DNA of 64,000 nucleotides from assembly GCF_016889805.1 (NCBI RefSeq), contig NZ_CP069535.1:2480001-2544000 (forward strand), in the 5' to 3' direction. Both the position numbers and the translations under genes were made by a program. The DNA comes from Rhodanobacter sp. FDAARGOS 1247 (GTDB lineage: Bacteria; Pseudomonadota; Gammaproteobacteria; Xanthomonadales; Rhodanobacteraceae). Below the pieces are notes generated by a model. It was not told the origin of the DNA, made no database searches, and saw only the letters and a program-made list of their open reading frames with translations. Positions 33,152 to 41,115 of the stretch are shown one piece after another. The stretch's first letter is position 1; every line of letters begins with the position of its first letter.

Positions 33152-34246
33152 ATGAAGCCATTGATGGCGGCCGCGGCCGTAACCCTGGGCGGCTTCTGCG
33201 CCGCCGCTTCCGTGCATGCACAGAATCCGGACCCCACCGACATCCGCGGCTGCACGGCGATCGAGAGCGATGCGCAACGCCTCGCCTGCTACGACCACGC
33301 CACCGGACGCGTCAACCTGCCGGTGGCCCGCAAGCGCGTGGATGCAAGCACCCGGACGCCGGAGATATTCGGCCGCGACGACAAGCGGGCGTCTGCCGAC
33401 GAGCCGGGCAACAGCGAGGTGGCGCAGCCGTTGTCATTGCTGGACAGCCGCTGGGAGCTGTCGCCGGAGAGCAAGCTGGGCACCTTCAACATCCGCGGCT
33501 ACAACCCGGTCTACGTGATGCCGGCGTTCATGACCAGCCACCAGAACAACCAGCCGCACAGCCCGAGCCCCGACAACACGGTCAGTGGCACCAGCGAGCA
33601 ATTGCAGAACGTCGAGGCGAAATTCCAGCTCAGCCTGAAGGCGAAGGTATGGCAAGGCGTGTTCGGTGACGCCGGCGACCTGTGGGTGGGTTACACCCAG
33701 TCATCGCGCTGGCAGGTCTACAACTCGACCCTGTCGCGCCCGTTCCGCGAGACCGATTACGAACCCGAGGCGATGCTGGTGTTCGACACCCATTACCAGG
33801 TGTTCGGCTGGACGGGCCGCCTGCTGGGCATTGGCGTGGACCACCAGTCGAACGGCCGCGGCGACCCGCTGTCGCGCAGCTGGAACCGGGTGATCGCCGA
33901 TGTCGGTTTCGAACGCGACGGCTGGACGGTGATGCTGCGTCCGTGGTGGCGCATCCCGGAATCGCGCAGCGACGACGACAACCCCGACATCAGCGATTAC
34001 ATGGGGCGCGGCGAAGTGCAGATCGTGCATGAATGGCGCGGCCAGGAATTCGGCATGATGCTGCGCCACTCGATGCGCGGCGGCAGCCGCAGCCATGGCG
34101 CGGCGCGGTTCAGCTGGAGCTTCCCGATGGCCGGCAACCTGCGCGGCTACATGGAAGTGTTCAAGGGCTATGGCGAAAGCCTGATCGACTACAACCACAA
34201 CGCCACCTACCTCGGCGTGGGCATTTCGCTGCTCGACTGGTACTGA
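33152..34246 (+). CDS. pldA: Outer membrane phospholipase A
   Basis: A 364-residue OMPLA-type protein. After the signal peptide a 70-residue soluble extension with a Cys pair (RGCTAIESDAQRLACYDHA) precedes the 12-strand barrel. The catalytic triad fits H231-S233-N245 in VDHQSNGRGDPLSRSWNRV, matching the His142/Ser144/Asn156 spacing of Escherichia coli PldA. Calcium-ligand neighbourhood GRGDPLS is intact, and the C-terminus ends in aromatic WY. It hydrolyses outer-membrane phospholipids when asymmetry is lost. The N-terminal CYD-containing extension is longer than in E. coli. A terminator follows at once. Confidence 0.95.
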   Translation: MKPLMAAAAVTLGGFCAAASVHAQNPDPTDIRGCTAIESDAQRLACYDHATGRVNLPVARKRVDASTRTPEIFGRDDKRASADEPGNSEVAQPLSLLDSRWELSPESKLGTFNIRGYNPVYVMPAFMTSHQNNQPHSPSPDNTVSGTSEQLQNVEAKFQLSLKAKVWQGVFGDAGDLWVGYTQSSRWQVYNSTLSRPFRETDYEPEAMLVFDTHYQVFGWTGRLLGIGVDHQSNGRGDPLSRSWNRVIADVGFERDGWTVMLRPWWRIPESRSDDDNPDISDYMGRGEVQIVHEWRGQEFGMMLRHSMRGGSRSHGAARFSWSFPMAGNLRGYMEVFKGYGESLIDYNHNATYLGVGISLLDWY

Positions 34247-34252
34247 AGACGA

Positions 34253-34281
34253 CGAAGGCCCGGCGAGCTGCCGGGCCTTCG
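34253..34281. terminator. Hairpin terminator between pldA and slyD
   Basis: Arms GAAGGCCCGGC / GCCGGGCCTTC with a five-base loop, lying seven bases past the pldA stop and 32 bp from the slyD stop; probably serves both convergent genes. T-run weak. Confidence 0.7.
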
Positions 34282-34313
34282 TTCATCGGTGCCGCGTCGC
34301 GACTGGCGCAAAC

Positions 34314-34796
34314 TCAGTGGTGATGGCCACCGGCGCCGTGCACGTGACCGTGCTGCAGCTCTTCGGCGGTGGCGTCGCGCACGTCGGTCACCTCGATCGC
34401 GAAGTGCAGGGTCTTGCCCGCCAGCGGATGGTTCGCATCGATGAACACCACGCCGTTCTCGACCTTGCTCACGGTGACGTTGATCTGGCCTTCCGGACCG
34501 TTGCCCTGGAATTGCATGCCGGGCTGGATGTCCTCGACGCCCTGGAACGCCTCGCGCGGAACCTGCTGCATCAGCTCGGCGTGATGCACGCCGTAACCTT
34601 CCTCGGGCGCCACGTGGGCGTCGAACTTGTCGCCCACCGAACGGCCTTCCATCTGCTTTTCCAGGCCCGGCACGATATGGCCCTGGCCATGCAGGTAGGT
34701 CAGCGGCTCGCGACCGGCGGAGCTGTCGATGACCTGGCCTTCGTCGTCGGTCAGCGTGTAATGGAAGGCGGCTACGGAGTTCTGGGCAATCTGCAT
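34314..34796 (-). CDS. slyD: SlyD-type FKBP peptidyl-prolyl isomerase
   Basis: A 160-residue protein with an FKBP domain interrupted by an insert-in-flap chaperone domain, as in SlyD. Key segments: VAAFHYTLTDDEGQVIDSSAGREPLTYLHGQGHIVPGLEKQMEGRSVGDKFDAHVAPEEGYG, then the IF domain to GNGPEGQINVTVSKVENG, then VVFIDANHPLAGKTLHFAIEVTDVRDA. The tail HGHVHGAGGHHH is a short His-rich metal site, reduced from the long tail of E. coli SlyD. It assists folding and nickel delivery. Start 34796 has GCGAG six bases ahead; 34802 is an alternative start. Confidence 0.95.
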   Translation of the reverse strand: MQIAQNSVAAFHYTLTDDEGQVIDSSAGREPLTYLHGQGHIVPGLEKQMEGRSVGDKFDAHVAPEEGYGVHHAELMQQVPREAFQGVEDIQPGMQFQGNGPEGQINVTVSKVENGVVFIDANHPLAGKTLHFAIEVTDVRDATAEELQHGHVHGAGGHHH

Positions 34797-34955
34797 GGTC
34801 ATCTCGCGATCGGGTTCGGGTTCGCCGGCCACATCGCCGACATGAACCACGCAGTTTAGCAGAGGCCGCCAAGGCGCCTGCGGTGGACCGGAACACGGGT
34901 CACGCGGGACCCGCGAATCCCGTGTTCCGTGGCCCGGGGCGGCCACTTCCGCCCA

Positions 34956-35441
34956 TCAGCCGCCGAGTCGTGCCAGGGTGTCCTTGCCGATCTTCTCCGG
35001 CGTATCGGTGGAGGCGTAGCGCCTGACCACCTGGCCTTCCGCATCGACCAGGAACTTGGTGAAGTTCCACTTGATCGATTCGCTGCCCAGGATGCCCTTG
35101 CCTTCGCTCTTCAGCCACTTGTACAGCGGATCGGCGTGCTCGCCGTTCACCTCGATCTTGGCGAACACCGGAAAGGTCACGTCGTACTGGGTGCTGCAGA
35201 AGTTGCGGATCTCGGCCTCGTCACCGGGTTCCTGGTGACCGAACTGGTCGCACGGAAAGCCCAGCACCACCAGCCCCTGGTCGCGCTGGTCCTGCCACAG
35301 TGTCTCCAGTCCCTTGTACTGCGGAGTGAAGCCGCACTTGGAGGCCACGTTGACGATCAGCAGCGTCTTGCCGCGCCACTCGGCCAGCGAGCGCGGCTGG
35401 CCCTCGATATCGCGAACGGTGAAATCGTAGACGCTGGACAT
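34956..35441 (-). CDS. Glutathione peroxidase (Cys type)
   Basis: A 161-residue thioredoxin-fold peroxidase. The peroxidatic Cys is in [18 protein letters not shown] near 36 (selenocysteine in animals), Gln in the [14 protein letters not shown] strand near 71 and Trp in [13 protein letters not shown] near 124. A Cys in the [16 protein letters not shown] helix is in position to resolve with thioredoxin, as in many bacterial members. It reduces hydrogen and lipid peroxides. GGAG lies 8 bp before the ATG. Divergent from metN with 101 bp between starts. Confidence 0.95.
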   Translation of the reverse strand: MSSVYDFTVRDIEGQPRSLAEWRGKTLLIVNVASKCGFTPQYKGLETLWQDQRDQGLVVLGFPCDQFGHQEPGDEAEIRNFCSTQYDVTFPVFAKIEVNGEHADPLYKWLKSEGKGILGSESIKWNFTKFLVDAEGQVVRRYASTDTPEKIGKDTLARLGG

Positions 35442-35542
35442 GGTCGGACTCCGTGTTGATGGGTCAATCCGGCAGCATACGCCATCGGTGGCCGGGCCCG
35501 TGGCATAGAATGCCGCATCCACCCGCTGGCCAGGCCCACGCC

Positions 35543-36553
35543 GTGATCCGTTTCGTCGATGTCCACAAGTCCTACCGCGTCGACGGCAGGGACATTCCTG
35601 CATTGCAGCCGTTCGATCTCGACATTGCCGATGGCGAAGTGTTCGGCATCATCGGTCTTTCCGGCGCCGGCAAATCGACGCTTATACGGCTGATCAACCT
35701 GCTCGAACGACCCAGCGGCGGGCGCATCTTCGTGAACGACACTGAGATGACCGCGCTGGCCGAGCCGGCACTGCGTGCGCAGCGACGCCGGATCGGCATG
35801 ATCTTCCAGCACTTCAACCTGCTCGCCTCGCAGACGGTGGCCGACAACGTGGCGTTCCCGCTGCGGCTGGCCGGAGAACGCGACGCGGCCGCATTGCAGG
35901 CCCGCGTGGACGAGCTGCTGACGCGGGTGGGCCTGAGCGACCACGCGGACAAATACCCGTCGCAGCTTTCCGGCGGCCAGAAGCAGCGCGTGGGCATCGC
36001 CCGCGCACTGGCCAACCGGCCGTCCATCCTGCTCTGCGACGAGGCCACCAGCGCGCTCGATCCGCAGACCACCGCCTCGGTGCTGGAGCTGCTGGCCGAG
36101 ATCAACCGCGAGCTGAAACTCACCATCGTGCTGATCACCCACGAGATGGACGTGGTGCGCCGCGTGTGCGATCGCGTGGCGGTGCTCGACGCCGGCGTGA
36201 TCGTCGAGCACGGCCCGGTGGCCGACGTGTTCCTGCACCCGCAGCACCCGACGACCCGGCGCTTCGTCAACGAGGCCTTGCCCGAGGAAGCGGCCAGCGA
36301 ACACACGCCATTCGCCCAGGTGTCCGGCCGCATCGTGCGCCTGAGCTTCCGCGGCGACGCCACGCTGACCCCGTCGCTGAGCCGGGTGGCGCGAGAAACC
36401 GGCGTGGAATTCAACATCCTGGCCGGGCGCATCGACCGCATCAAGGATCTGCCCTACGGTCAGCTCACCCTGGCGATGCGGGGCGAACAGGTGGAAATCG
36501 CACTGGCCGCGCTGCGCGATGCCGGCATCGAGATCGAGGAGCTGCCACGATGA
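35543..36553 (+). CDS. metN: Methionine ABC transporter, ATP-binding subunit MetN
   Basis: A 336-residue ATPase with Walker [10 protein letters not shown] near 38, Q-loop [15 protein letters not shown], signature [33 protein letters not shown] near 140, and H-loop ITHEMDVV. The C-terminal NIL/ACT-type domain (about 265-336) is the methionine-binding regulatory module that causes transinhibition. The start is taken as the GTG at 35543, where homology begins ([15 protein letters not shown]); no ATG occurs at that point. Its TGA overlaps the metI ATG (ATGA), so both are translated together. Confidence 0.95.
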   Translation: MIRFVDVHKSYRVDGRDIPALQPFDLDIADGEVFGIIGLSGAGKSTLIRLINLLERPSGGRIFVNDTEMTALAEPALRAQRRRIGMIFQHFNLLASQTVADNVAFPLRLAGERDAAALQARVDELLTRVGLSDHADKYPSQLSGGQKQRVGIARALANRPSILLCDEATSALDPQTTASVLELLAEINRELKLTIVLITHEMDVVRRVCDRVAVLDAGVIVEHGPVADVFLHPQHPTTRRFVNEALPEEAASEHTPFAQVSGRIVRLSFRGDATLTPSLSRVARETGVEFNILAGRIDRIKDLPYGQLTLAMRGEQVEIALAALRDAGIEIEELPR

Positions 36554-37227
36554 GTCCGCTGCAGAAACTTTTCCCCAACATCGACGACTGGGGCGAGATC
36601 GGCCGCGCCTGCATCGACACCTTGCTGATGCTGGGCGGCTCGCTGGCGCTCACCGTGCTGATCGGCCTGCCGCTGGGCGTGTTGCTGTACCTCACCGGCA
36701 AGGGCCAGCTGCGGCCGATGCCGAAGCTCTACGCGGTGACCTCGCTGCTGGTGAACGTCCTGCGCTCGGTGCCGTTCATCATCCTGATGATCGTGCTGAT
36801 GCCGGTCACCTACGCCCTGGTCGGCACCAAACTGGGCATCCGCGGCGCGATCCCGCCACTGGTGATCGGCGCCGCGCCGTTCTTCGCGCGGCTGGTGGAA
36901 ACCGCGCTGCGCGAAGTGCAGCAAGGCGTGATCGAGGCCAGCCAGGCGATGGGCGCCAGCCTGTGGCAGATCGTCCGCCACGTGCTGTTGCCCGAAGCCC
37001 GCGGCGGCCTGTTCGCCGGCATCACGGTCACCGCGATCGCCCTGGTCGGCTACACCGCCATGGGTGGGGCGATCGGCTCCGGCGGCCTCGGCGACCTGGC
37101 CTACCGCTACGGCTATCTTAGCTACAAGTCCGACTACATGCTGGTCACCGTGGTGCTGCTGATCGTGCTGGTGCAGGTGCTGCAGATGATCGGCGACCGC
37201 ATCGTGCAGCGTTATAAGCAACGCTGA
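36550..37227 (+). CDS. metI: Methionine ABC transporter, permease MetI
   Basis: A 225-residue inner-membrane permease with five predicted helices and the EAA-loop [33 protein letters not shown] (about 135-165), which contacts Met[30 protein letters not shown] is strongly conserved in MetI. Overlaps metN by four bases. After it come 231 bp before metQ which include a separate promoter, so MetQ can be made at different levels from the membrane complex. Confidence 0.96.
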   Translation: MSPLQKLFPNIDDWGEIGRACIDTLLMLGGSLALTVLIGLPLGVLLYLTGKGQLRPMPKLYAVTSLLVNVLRSVPFIILMIVLMPVTYALVGTKLGIRGAIPPLVIGAAPFFARLVETALREVQQGVIEASQAMGASLWQIVRHVLLPEARGGLFAGITVTAIALVGYTAMGGAIGSGGLGDLAYRYGYLSYKSDYMLVTVVLLIVLVQVLQMIGDRIVQRYKQR

Positions 37228-37402
37228 CTTGATCATTTGTGCCTGGCGCCATGGGCGGCCTACCTTCGTGGGCCGCTCATCGGAATCGCCGCCTTGGAAT
37301 TGCTGCTCGCCGCCCTCGCCGCCACCCTGGCCCTGCTCCTGCTGGCTGGCTACTGCTCCCGACCCAAGGTCTGACGCGTCCTCGTCGGCGCCATCGCACG
37401 AT

Positions 37403-37445
37403 TTGTGTTTGGCGGTATAGACGTCTATTATTGTGCATTGCACAA
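37403..37445 (+). promoter_or_regulatory. metQ promoter with two palindromes
   Basis: A -35-like TTGTGT (37403-37408) and a -10-like TATTAT (37426-37431) are 17 bp apart, 28 bp before the metQ ATG. Overlapping the spacer and -10 is ATAGACGTCTAT (37417-37428), whose core AGACGTCT equals the enterobacterial MetJ box. Directly after it is TTGTGCA-T-TGCACAA (37431-37445), a second perfect palindrome over the likely start site. Regulation by methionine or SAM level is inferred; which protein binds is unknown. Confidence 0.6.
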
Positions 37446-37458
37446 GCGAAGCTCCGCC

Positions 37459-38256
37459 ATGAAACTGCTGCACGTCTTCCTCGCCACGACCCTGATCCTG
37501 CTCTCGCTGACGGCCTGCTCCGCGCCGGAACAGGACGATCACGTCCTCACCGTGGCCGCCACCGCGGTTCCCCATGCCGAGATCCTCAAGCAGGTGAAAC
37601 CGCTGCTGGCGAAACAGGGCGTGGACCTGCAGATCAGGGTATTCGCCGACTACGTGCAGCCGAACACCCAGGTGGCCGAGAAAAACATCGACCTGAACTA
37701 CTTCCAGACCAGGCCGTACCTGGATGCGTTCAACCGCGAGCGCGGCACCAATCTGGTGACCATCGCCGGCGTGCACATCGAGCCGTTCGGCGCCTATTCG
37801 CGCAAGTACACGAGCATCGACCAGCTGCCCGACGGCGCCAGCGTCACCCTGCCCAACGACCCCAGCAACAACAGCCGCGCGCTGCTGTTGCTGGCCAGGC
37901 ACGGCCTGATCACGCTGAAGGACCCCAACGACGAGATGGCCACGCTGAAGGACATCACGGCGAATCCGAAGCAGCTGAAGTTCCGCGAGCTGGAAGCGGC
38001 GATGCTGCCCCGAACGCTGGACGAGGTGGATCTCTCCCTGATCAACACCAACTACGCGCTGGCTGCCGGGCTGAACCCCACCAGGGACGCGCTGCTGATC
38101 GAGGACAGGGACTCACCCTACGTGAACTACCTGGTCGGCCGCCCCGACAACCGGAACGACCCGCGCGTGCAGAAACTGGCCAAGGCACTGACCAGTCCCG
38201 AGATCAAGGCGTTCATCGAACAGAAGTACCACGGCGCCGTGCTGCCCGCGTTCTGA
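37459..38256 (+). CDS. metQ: Methionine-binding lipoprotein MetQ
   Basis: A 265-residue NlpA-family substrate-binding lipoprotein with signal ending SLTAC (Cys20 acylated). Ligand-binding landmarks include VAATAVPHAEILKQVKPLLAKQGVDLQIRVFADYVQPNTQVAEKNIDLNYFQTRPYLDAF, the GVHIEPFGAYSRKY strand, and LPNDPSNNSRALLLLARHGLI. It captures L- and D-methionine for MetNI. Gene order metN-metI-metQ is the usual one. A BIME lies just downstream. Confidence 0.95.
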   Translation: MKLLHVFLATTLILLSLTACSAPEQDDHVLTVAATAVPHAEILKQVKPLLAKQGVDLQIRVFADYVQPNTQVAEKNIDLNYFQTRPYLDAFNRERGTNLVTIAGVHIEPFGAYSRKYTSIDQLPDGASVTLPNDPSNNSRALLLLARHGLITLKDPNDEMATLKDITANPKQLKFRELEAAMLPRTLDEVDLSLINTNYALAAGLNPTRDALLIEDRDSPYVNYLVGRPDNRNDPRVQKLAKALTSPEIKAFIEQKYHGAVLPAF

Positions 38257-38266
38257 CCTTGGCACT

Positions 38267-38357
38267 CCCTCCCCTGCTTGCAGGGGAGGGTTGGGGTGGG
38301 GTGCTCCTGACCTTCCTCGCCCGCCCGAGCAACCCACACTCCTGCAAGCAGGGAGGA
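38267..38357. repeat. BIME: paired REP palindromes
   Basis: A 24-bp palindrome (arms CCCTCCCCTGC / GCAGGGGAGGG) at 38267-38290, followed by GGGGTGGGGTGCTC and, at 38341-38357, a degraded inverted copy (CTCCTGCAAGCAGGGAGG type). Same family as 22230-22346. Between the convergent metQ and pncB genes. Confidence 0.85.
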
Positions 38358-38367
38358 GAAACTCGCC

Positions 38368-39552
38368 TCACCCCTGCGATGCGGGGATGTCGAAGACCTG
38401 CCGCAGATACGCCACGTACTTCTCGTCCTCGCACATGTTCTTGCCGGGCGAGTCGCTGAGCTTGGCCACCGGCTGGCCGTTGCAGCGGATCATCTTGATC
38501 ACGATGTTGAGCGGCACCGGGCCCACGTCGTTGGTGAGGTTGGTGCCCACGCCGAACGCCAGCAGGCAGCGGCCGCGGAAGTGCTCGTACAGCTGCATCA
38601 CCTTGGGTATGTCCAGCCCGTCGCTGAACACCAGCACCTTGCCGCGGGGATCGACCCGGTTCGCGCAGTAGTGCGCCAGCACCTTGTCGCCCCAGGCGAA
38701 CGGATCGCCGGAATCATGGCGGGTGCCGTCGAACAGCTTGCAGAAGTACATGTCGAAGTCGCGCAGGAAGGCGTCCAGCCCGTACACGTCCGACAGCGCG
38801 ATGCCGAGGTCGCCCCGGTATTCCTTCGCCCAGGCCTCCAGCGCCGCCACCTGCGAATCGCGCAGGCGGGGGCCCAGCGCCTGGTGCGCCTGCAGGTATT
38901 CGTGCGCCAGCGTGCCCAGCGGCGTCAGGTCGAGCTTGCGCGCCAGCCACACGTTGCTGGTGCCGGCCAGCTGGGCGCCGAGTCCGTCGCGCAGCGCCGT
39001 CACCACTTCTTCCTGCCACACCCGCGAGTGGCGCCGGCGCGTGCCGTAGTCGGCGATCTTGCAACCGCCGTAATCCGGCGTGTCGCGCAGCAGGGCGATC
39101 TTCGCCTGCAGGCGCCGGCGCCCTTCGCCGAGGTCGAGGCCGGTGCTGGTGTTGCGGAAGTACACCTCGTTGACGATCGCCAGCAGCGGCACCTCGAACA
39201 GGATGGTGTGCAGCCACGGCCCGCGGATGCGTATCTCGATCTCGCCGTTGCCTGCGGCGGCCGGCGCGATGTCCACGTACTTCTCGTTGAGCTGGAACAG
39301 CCCCAGGAAATCGACGAAGTCGCTCTTGATGAAACGCCAGGTGCGCAGGTAGTCGAGCTCGTCCGGCCTGAAGCGAAGCTGGCACAGCGCCTTCAGTTCG
39401 CCGCGGATCTCGTCGATGTACGGCACCAGGTCGACGTTCGGCGTGCGGCACTTGAAGCGGTACTCGACCTGGGCCGCGGGATACTGGTGCAAGACCACCT
39501 GCATCATGGAAAACTTGTACAGGTCGGTGTCGAGCAGCGATTCGATGATCAT
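38368..39552 (-). CDS. pncB: Nicotinate phosphoribosyltransferase
   Basis: A 394-residue type II phosphoribosyltransferase barrel. N-terminal [31 protein letters not shown], the active-site histidine region [17 protein letters not shown] near 185, [11 protein letters not shown], and [19 protein letters not shown] near 285 with phosphate-loop [11 protein letters not shown] and GVGTNLTND. Starts at MIIESLLD (39552); an ATG 13 codons earlier is unlikely. It converts nicotinate, PRPP and ATP to NAMN in NAD salvage. Confidence 0.97.
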   Translation of the reverse strand: MIIESLLDTDLYKFSMMQVVLHQYPAAQVEYRFKCRTPNVDLVPYIDEIRGELKALCQLRFRPDELDYLRTWRFIKSDFVDFLGLFQLNEKYVDIAPAAAGNGEIEIRIRGPWLHTILFEVPLLAIVNEVYFRNTSTGLDLGEGRRRLQAKIALLRDTPDYGGCKIADYGTRRRHSRVWQEEVVTALRDGLGAQLAGTSNVWLARKLDLTPLGTLAHEYLQAHQALGPRLRDSQVAALEAWAKEYRGDLGIALSDVYGLDAFLRDFDMYFCKLFDGTRHDSGDPFAWGDKVLAHYCANRVDPRGKVLVFSDGLDIPKVMQLYEHFRGRCLLAFGVGTNLTNDVGPVPLNIVIKMIRCNGQPVAKLSDSPGKNMCEDEKYVAYLRQVFDIPASQG

Positions 39553-39885
39553 CAGTGGCCCAGCGGCGAACGGGAATGGTCCATTATCCATGCCGCAGCC
39601 GCGCCCATGCGATGGACAAAAAAAACCCCATCAGCCAGGGGAGGACTGATGGGGCTTGTCAGGTGGCATCCAGGGGAGGAAATGCCGACCCCTCAGTGAT
39701 GCGATGAGCTGCCTCACTTTTTGTCGCCATCACGGCGATACACAGGCTTAGTGTGGGTGAGCCCATGTGAGTTCAATGTGCATGACGGGTTTCGTTCAGC
39801 TGGGCGACAGGCTGTCCGAAACGCGCGCTGTCGCCACGGGGCATCCCTTGTGTTCTACGATCGCCGCTTCCCGTCGGAGTCCACC
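39553..39885. other. Intergenic region between pncB and the cytochrome gene
   Basis: About 330 bp without a protein-coding gene. It contains the sX13-like sRNA on the minus strand at 39618-39742 and, between 39743 and 39885, the likely promoter area for both the sRNA and the cytochrome gene. Nothing else recognised. Confidence 0.6.
39618..39742 (-). ncRNA. sX13-like small RNA with two C-rich loops
   Basis: On the minus strand three stem-loops can be drawn. The 5' one is TCGCC-N5-GGCGA (39724-39738). The middle one is GGCAT / ATGCC (39665-39686) presenting the loop TTCCTCCCCTGG. The 3' one is a terminator, CCCCATCAG / CTGATGGGG (39626-39654), whose loop is TCCTCCCCTGG, followed by eight T. 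The two loops share 11 identical bases, and CCUCCCC is complementary to a Shine-Dalgarno-like GGGGAGG. This matches the plan of Xanthomonas sX13, a C-rich-loop sRNA of about 115 nt. The 5' end is approximate; a TTGAAC upstream could be the -35. Identification from memory of the family, not a search. Confidence 0.72.
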
Positions 39886-40695
39886 ATGAAACTGCTGATC
39901 GCCGGCCTGTTCGCCCTGAACCTGTTGCTGCCGGCCACCGCCGCCGAACTGAAAATCGATCTCGGCCACGGCCCGACCACCTGGCAAACCGAAGCGCTGC
40001 TGAAACGCGGCGACGTGCGCACGATCAACGTGCCTGACGACGTGGCCTTCGGCCGACCGATGCGCTATCGCGCGGTGCCGCTGAACGATCTGCTGCAAGG
40101 GCTCGACGCCGGCGACCACCTGCAGTTCGTGGCCAGCGACGGCTTTGCCGCCGAAATCCCCGCTGCCCTGCTGCTGAACGGGAAAGGCAGCACGGCCTGG
40201 CTGGCGATCGAGGACCCGGCGCAACCGTGGCCCCGACTGCCTCGCGACAAGGGCAGCGCGGGACCGTTCTACGTGGTCTGGACCCGGCCACAGGCCGCTC
40301 ATGTGGGCCCGGAACAATGGCCATACCAGCTGGCCGCCATCCGCAAGCTGGCCGGGGTCGCCGCGCGCTTCCCTGCCCTGCAGCCCGACCCGTCGCTGCC
40401 CTCCGACAGCCAGGTGCGACAGGGCTTCGTGGTGTTCCAGCACACCTGCCTGGCCTGCCATACGCTCAACGGCCAGGGCGACGCGAAACTCGGCCCGGAT
40501 CTGAACCTGCCGCACAATCCCACCGAATACCTGCGCGGCGACCTGCTGCGCGCCTTCATTCGCGACCCGCAGTCGCTGCGGCGGTGGCCGCAGGCGAAGA
40601 TGCCCGGCTTCGACCGCAGCGCGCTTTCCGACGCGGACCTGGACGCCGTGCTGGGCTATTTGCGGCACATGGCCGGACGCAAGTCCACGCCGTGA
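39886..40695 (+). CDS. Exported molybdopterin-like domain fused to cytochrome c
   Basis: A 269-residue exported protein. After the signal peptide (MKLLIAGLFALNLLLPATA) residues about 20-160 resemble the small oxidoreductase molybdopterin-binding fold seen in YedY-like and related proteins (RAVPLNDLLQGLDAGDHLQFVASDGFAAEIPAALLL ... GPFYVVWTRP). Residues about 178-265 are a class I cytochrome c with heme site CLACH, distal Met in KMPGF and helix LSDADLDAVLGYLRHM. No cysteine ligand for molybdenum is seen in the first domain, so it may only bind or dock. Predicted periplasmic electron carrier; partner unknown. GGAG precedes the ATG. Confidence 0.8.
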   Translation: MKLLIAGLFALNLLLPATAAELKIDLGHGPTTWQTEALLKRGDVRTINVPDDVAFGRPMRYRAVPLNDLLQGLDAGDHLQFVASDGFAAEIPAALLLNGKGSTAWLAIEDPAQPWPRLPRDKGSAGPFYVVWTRPQAAHVGPEQWPYQLAAIRKLAGVAARFPALQPDPSLPSDSQVRQGFVVFQHTCLACHTLNGQGDAKLGPDLNLPHNPTEYLRGDLLRAFIRDPQSLRRWPQAKMPGFDRSALSDADLDAVLGYLRHMAGRKSTP

Positions 40696-40707
40696 CCGCC
40701 GTACGGC

Positions 40708-41091
40708 TCAGCTGCGGTCGACGATCCGGCTGATCCGCCCACCGGCGAACTCGAATTCCGACTCGCCCTGCAGCGTCAGCTCGGCGCCTGCACGCGGGCC
40801 GTCGGGCACGTCCGCGGCGAACACGCCGCGCCAGGCAATCGTCACCAGCACGGAAGCCGGCCGAAACTCCCAGGCGGTGATCGACTGCCGGCGCTCGGTG
40901 AACAGCGCCGTACCCTGCTCGGCCAGCTGGCGGAACTCGGTCGTGCCATGCGTGGCGACGTTGAGCTGGCCGTCCGCAATGTTCTCGAACAGGATGTCCG
41001 GCGTCAGCGTGGCCAGCATGCCGTCCACGTCGAAACGGTTGTAGGCCTCGACGTAGCGCTGGATCAGCTCCCGCTTTTCGGCATTGACCAT
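40708..41091 (-). CDS. NTF2-like (SnoaL-type) protein
   Basis: A 127-residue cone-fold protein of the nuclear transport factor 2 family: KRELIQRYVEAYNRFDVDGMLATLTPDILFENIADGQLNVATHGTTEFRQLAEQG. It has no signal peptide. Members bind small hydrophobic ligands or act as isomerases/hydrolases; nothing in the sequence fixes a substrate. It lies 24 bp after the aminopeptidase gene on the same strand, so it may be co-transcribed. Confidence 0.82.
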   Translation of the reverse strand: MVNAEKRELIQRYVEAYNRFDVDGMLATLTPDILFENIADGQLNVATHGTTEFRQLAEQGTALFTERRQSITAWEFRPASVLVTIAWRGVFAADVPDGPRAGAELTLQGESEFEFAGGRISRIVDRS

Positions 41092-41115
41092 GGCGACACT
41101 CCGGCGATCGGGGCT

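Noticed and set aside
35441..35543. SAM riboswitch or met leader before metN
   Set aside because: Only 101 bp separate the divergent starts and no multi-stem SAM aptamer pattern could be drawn.
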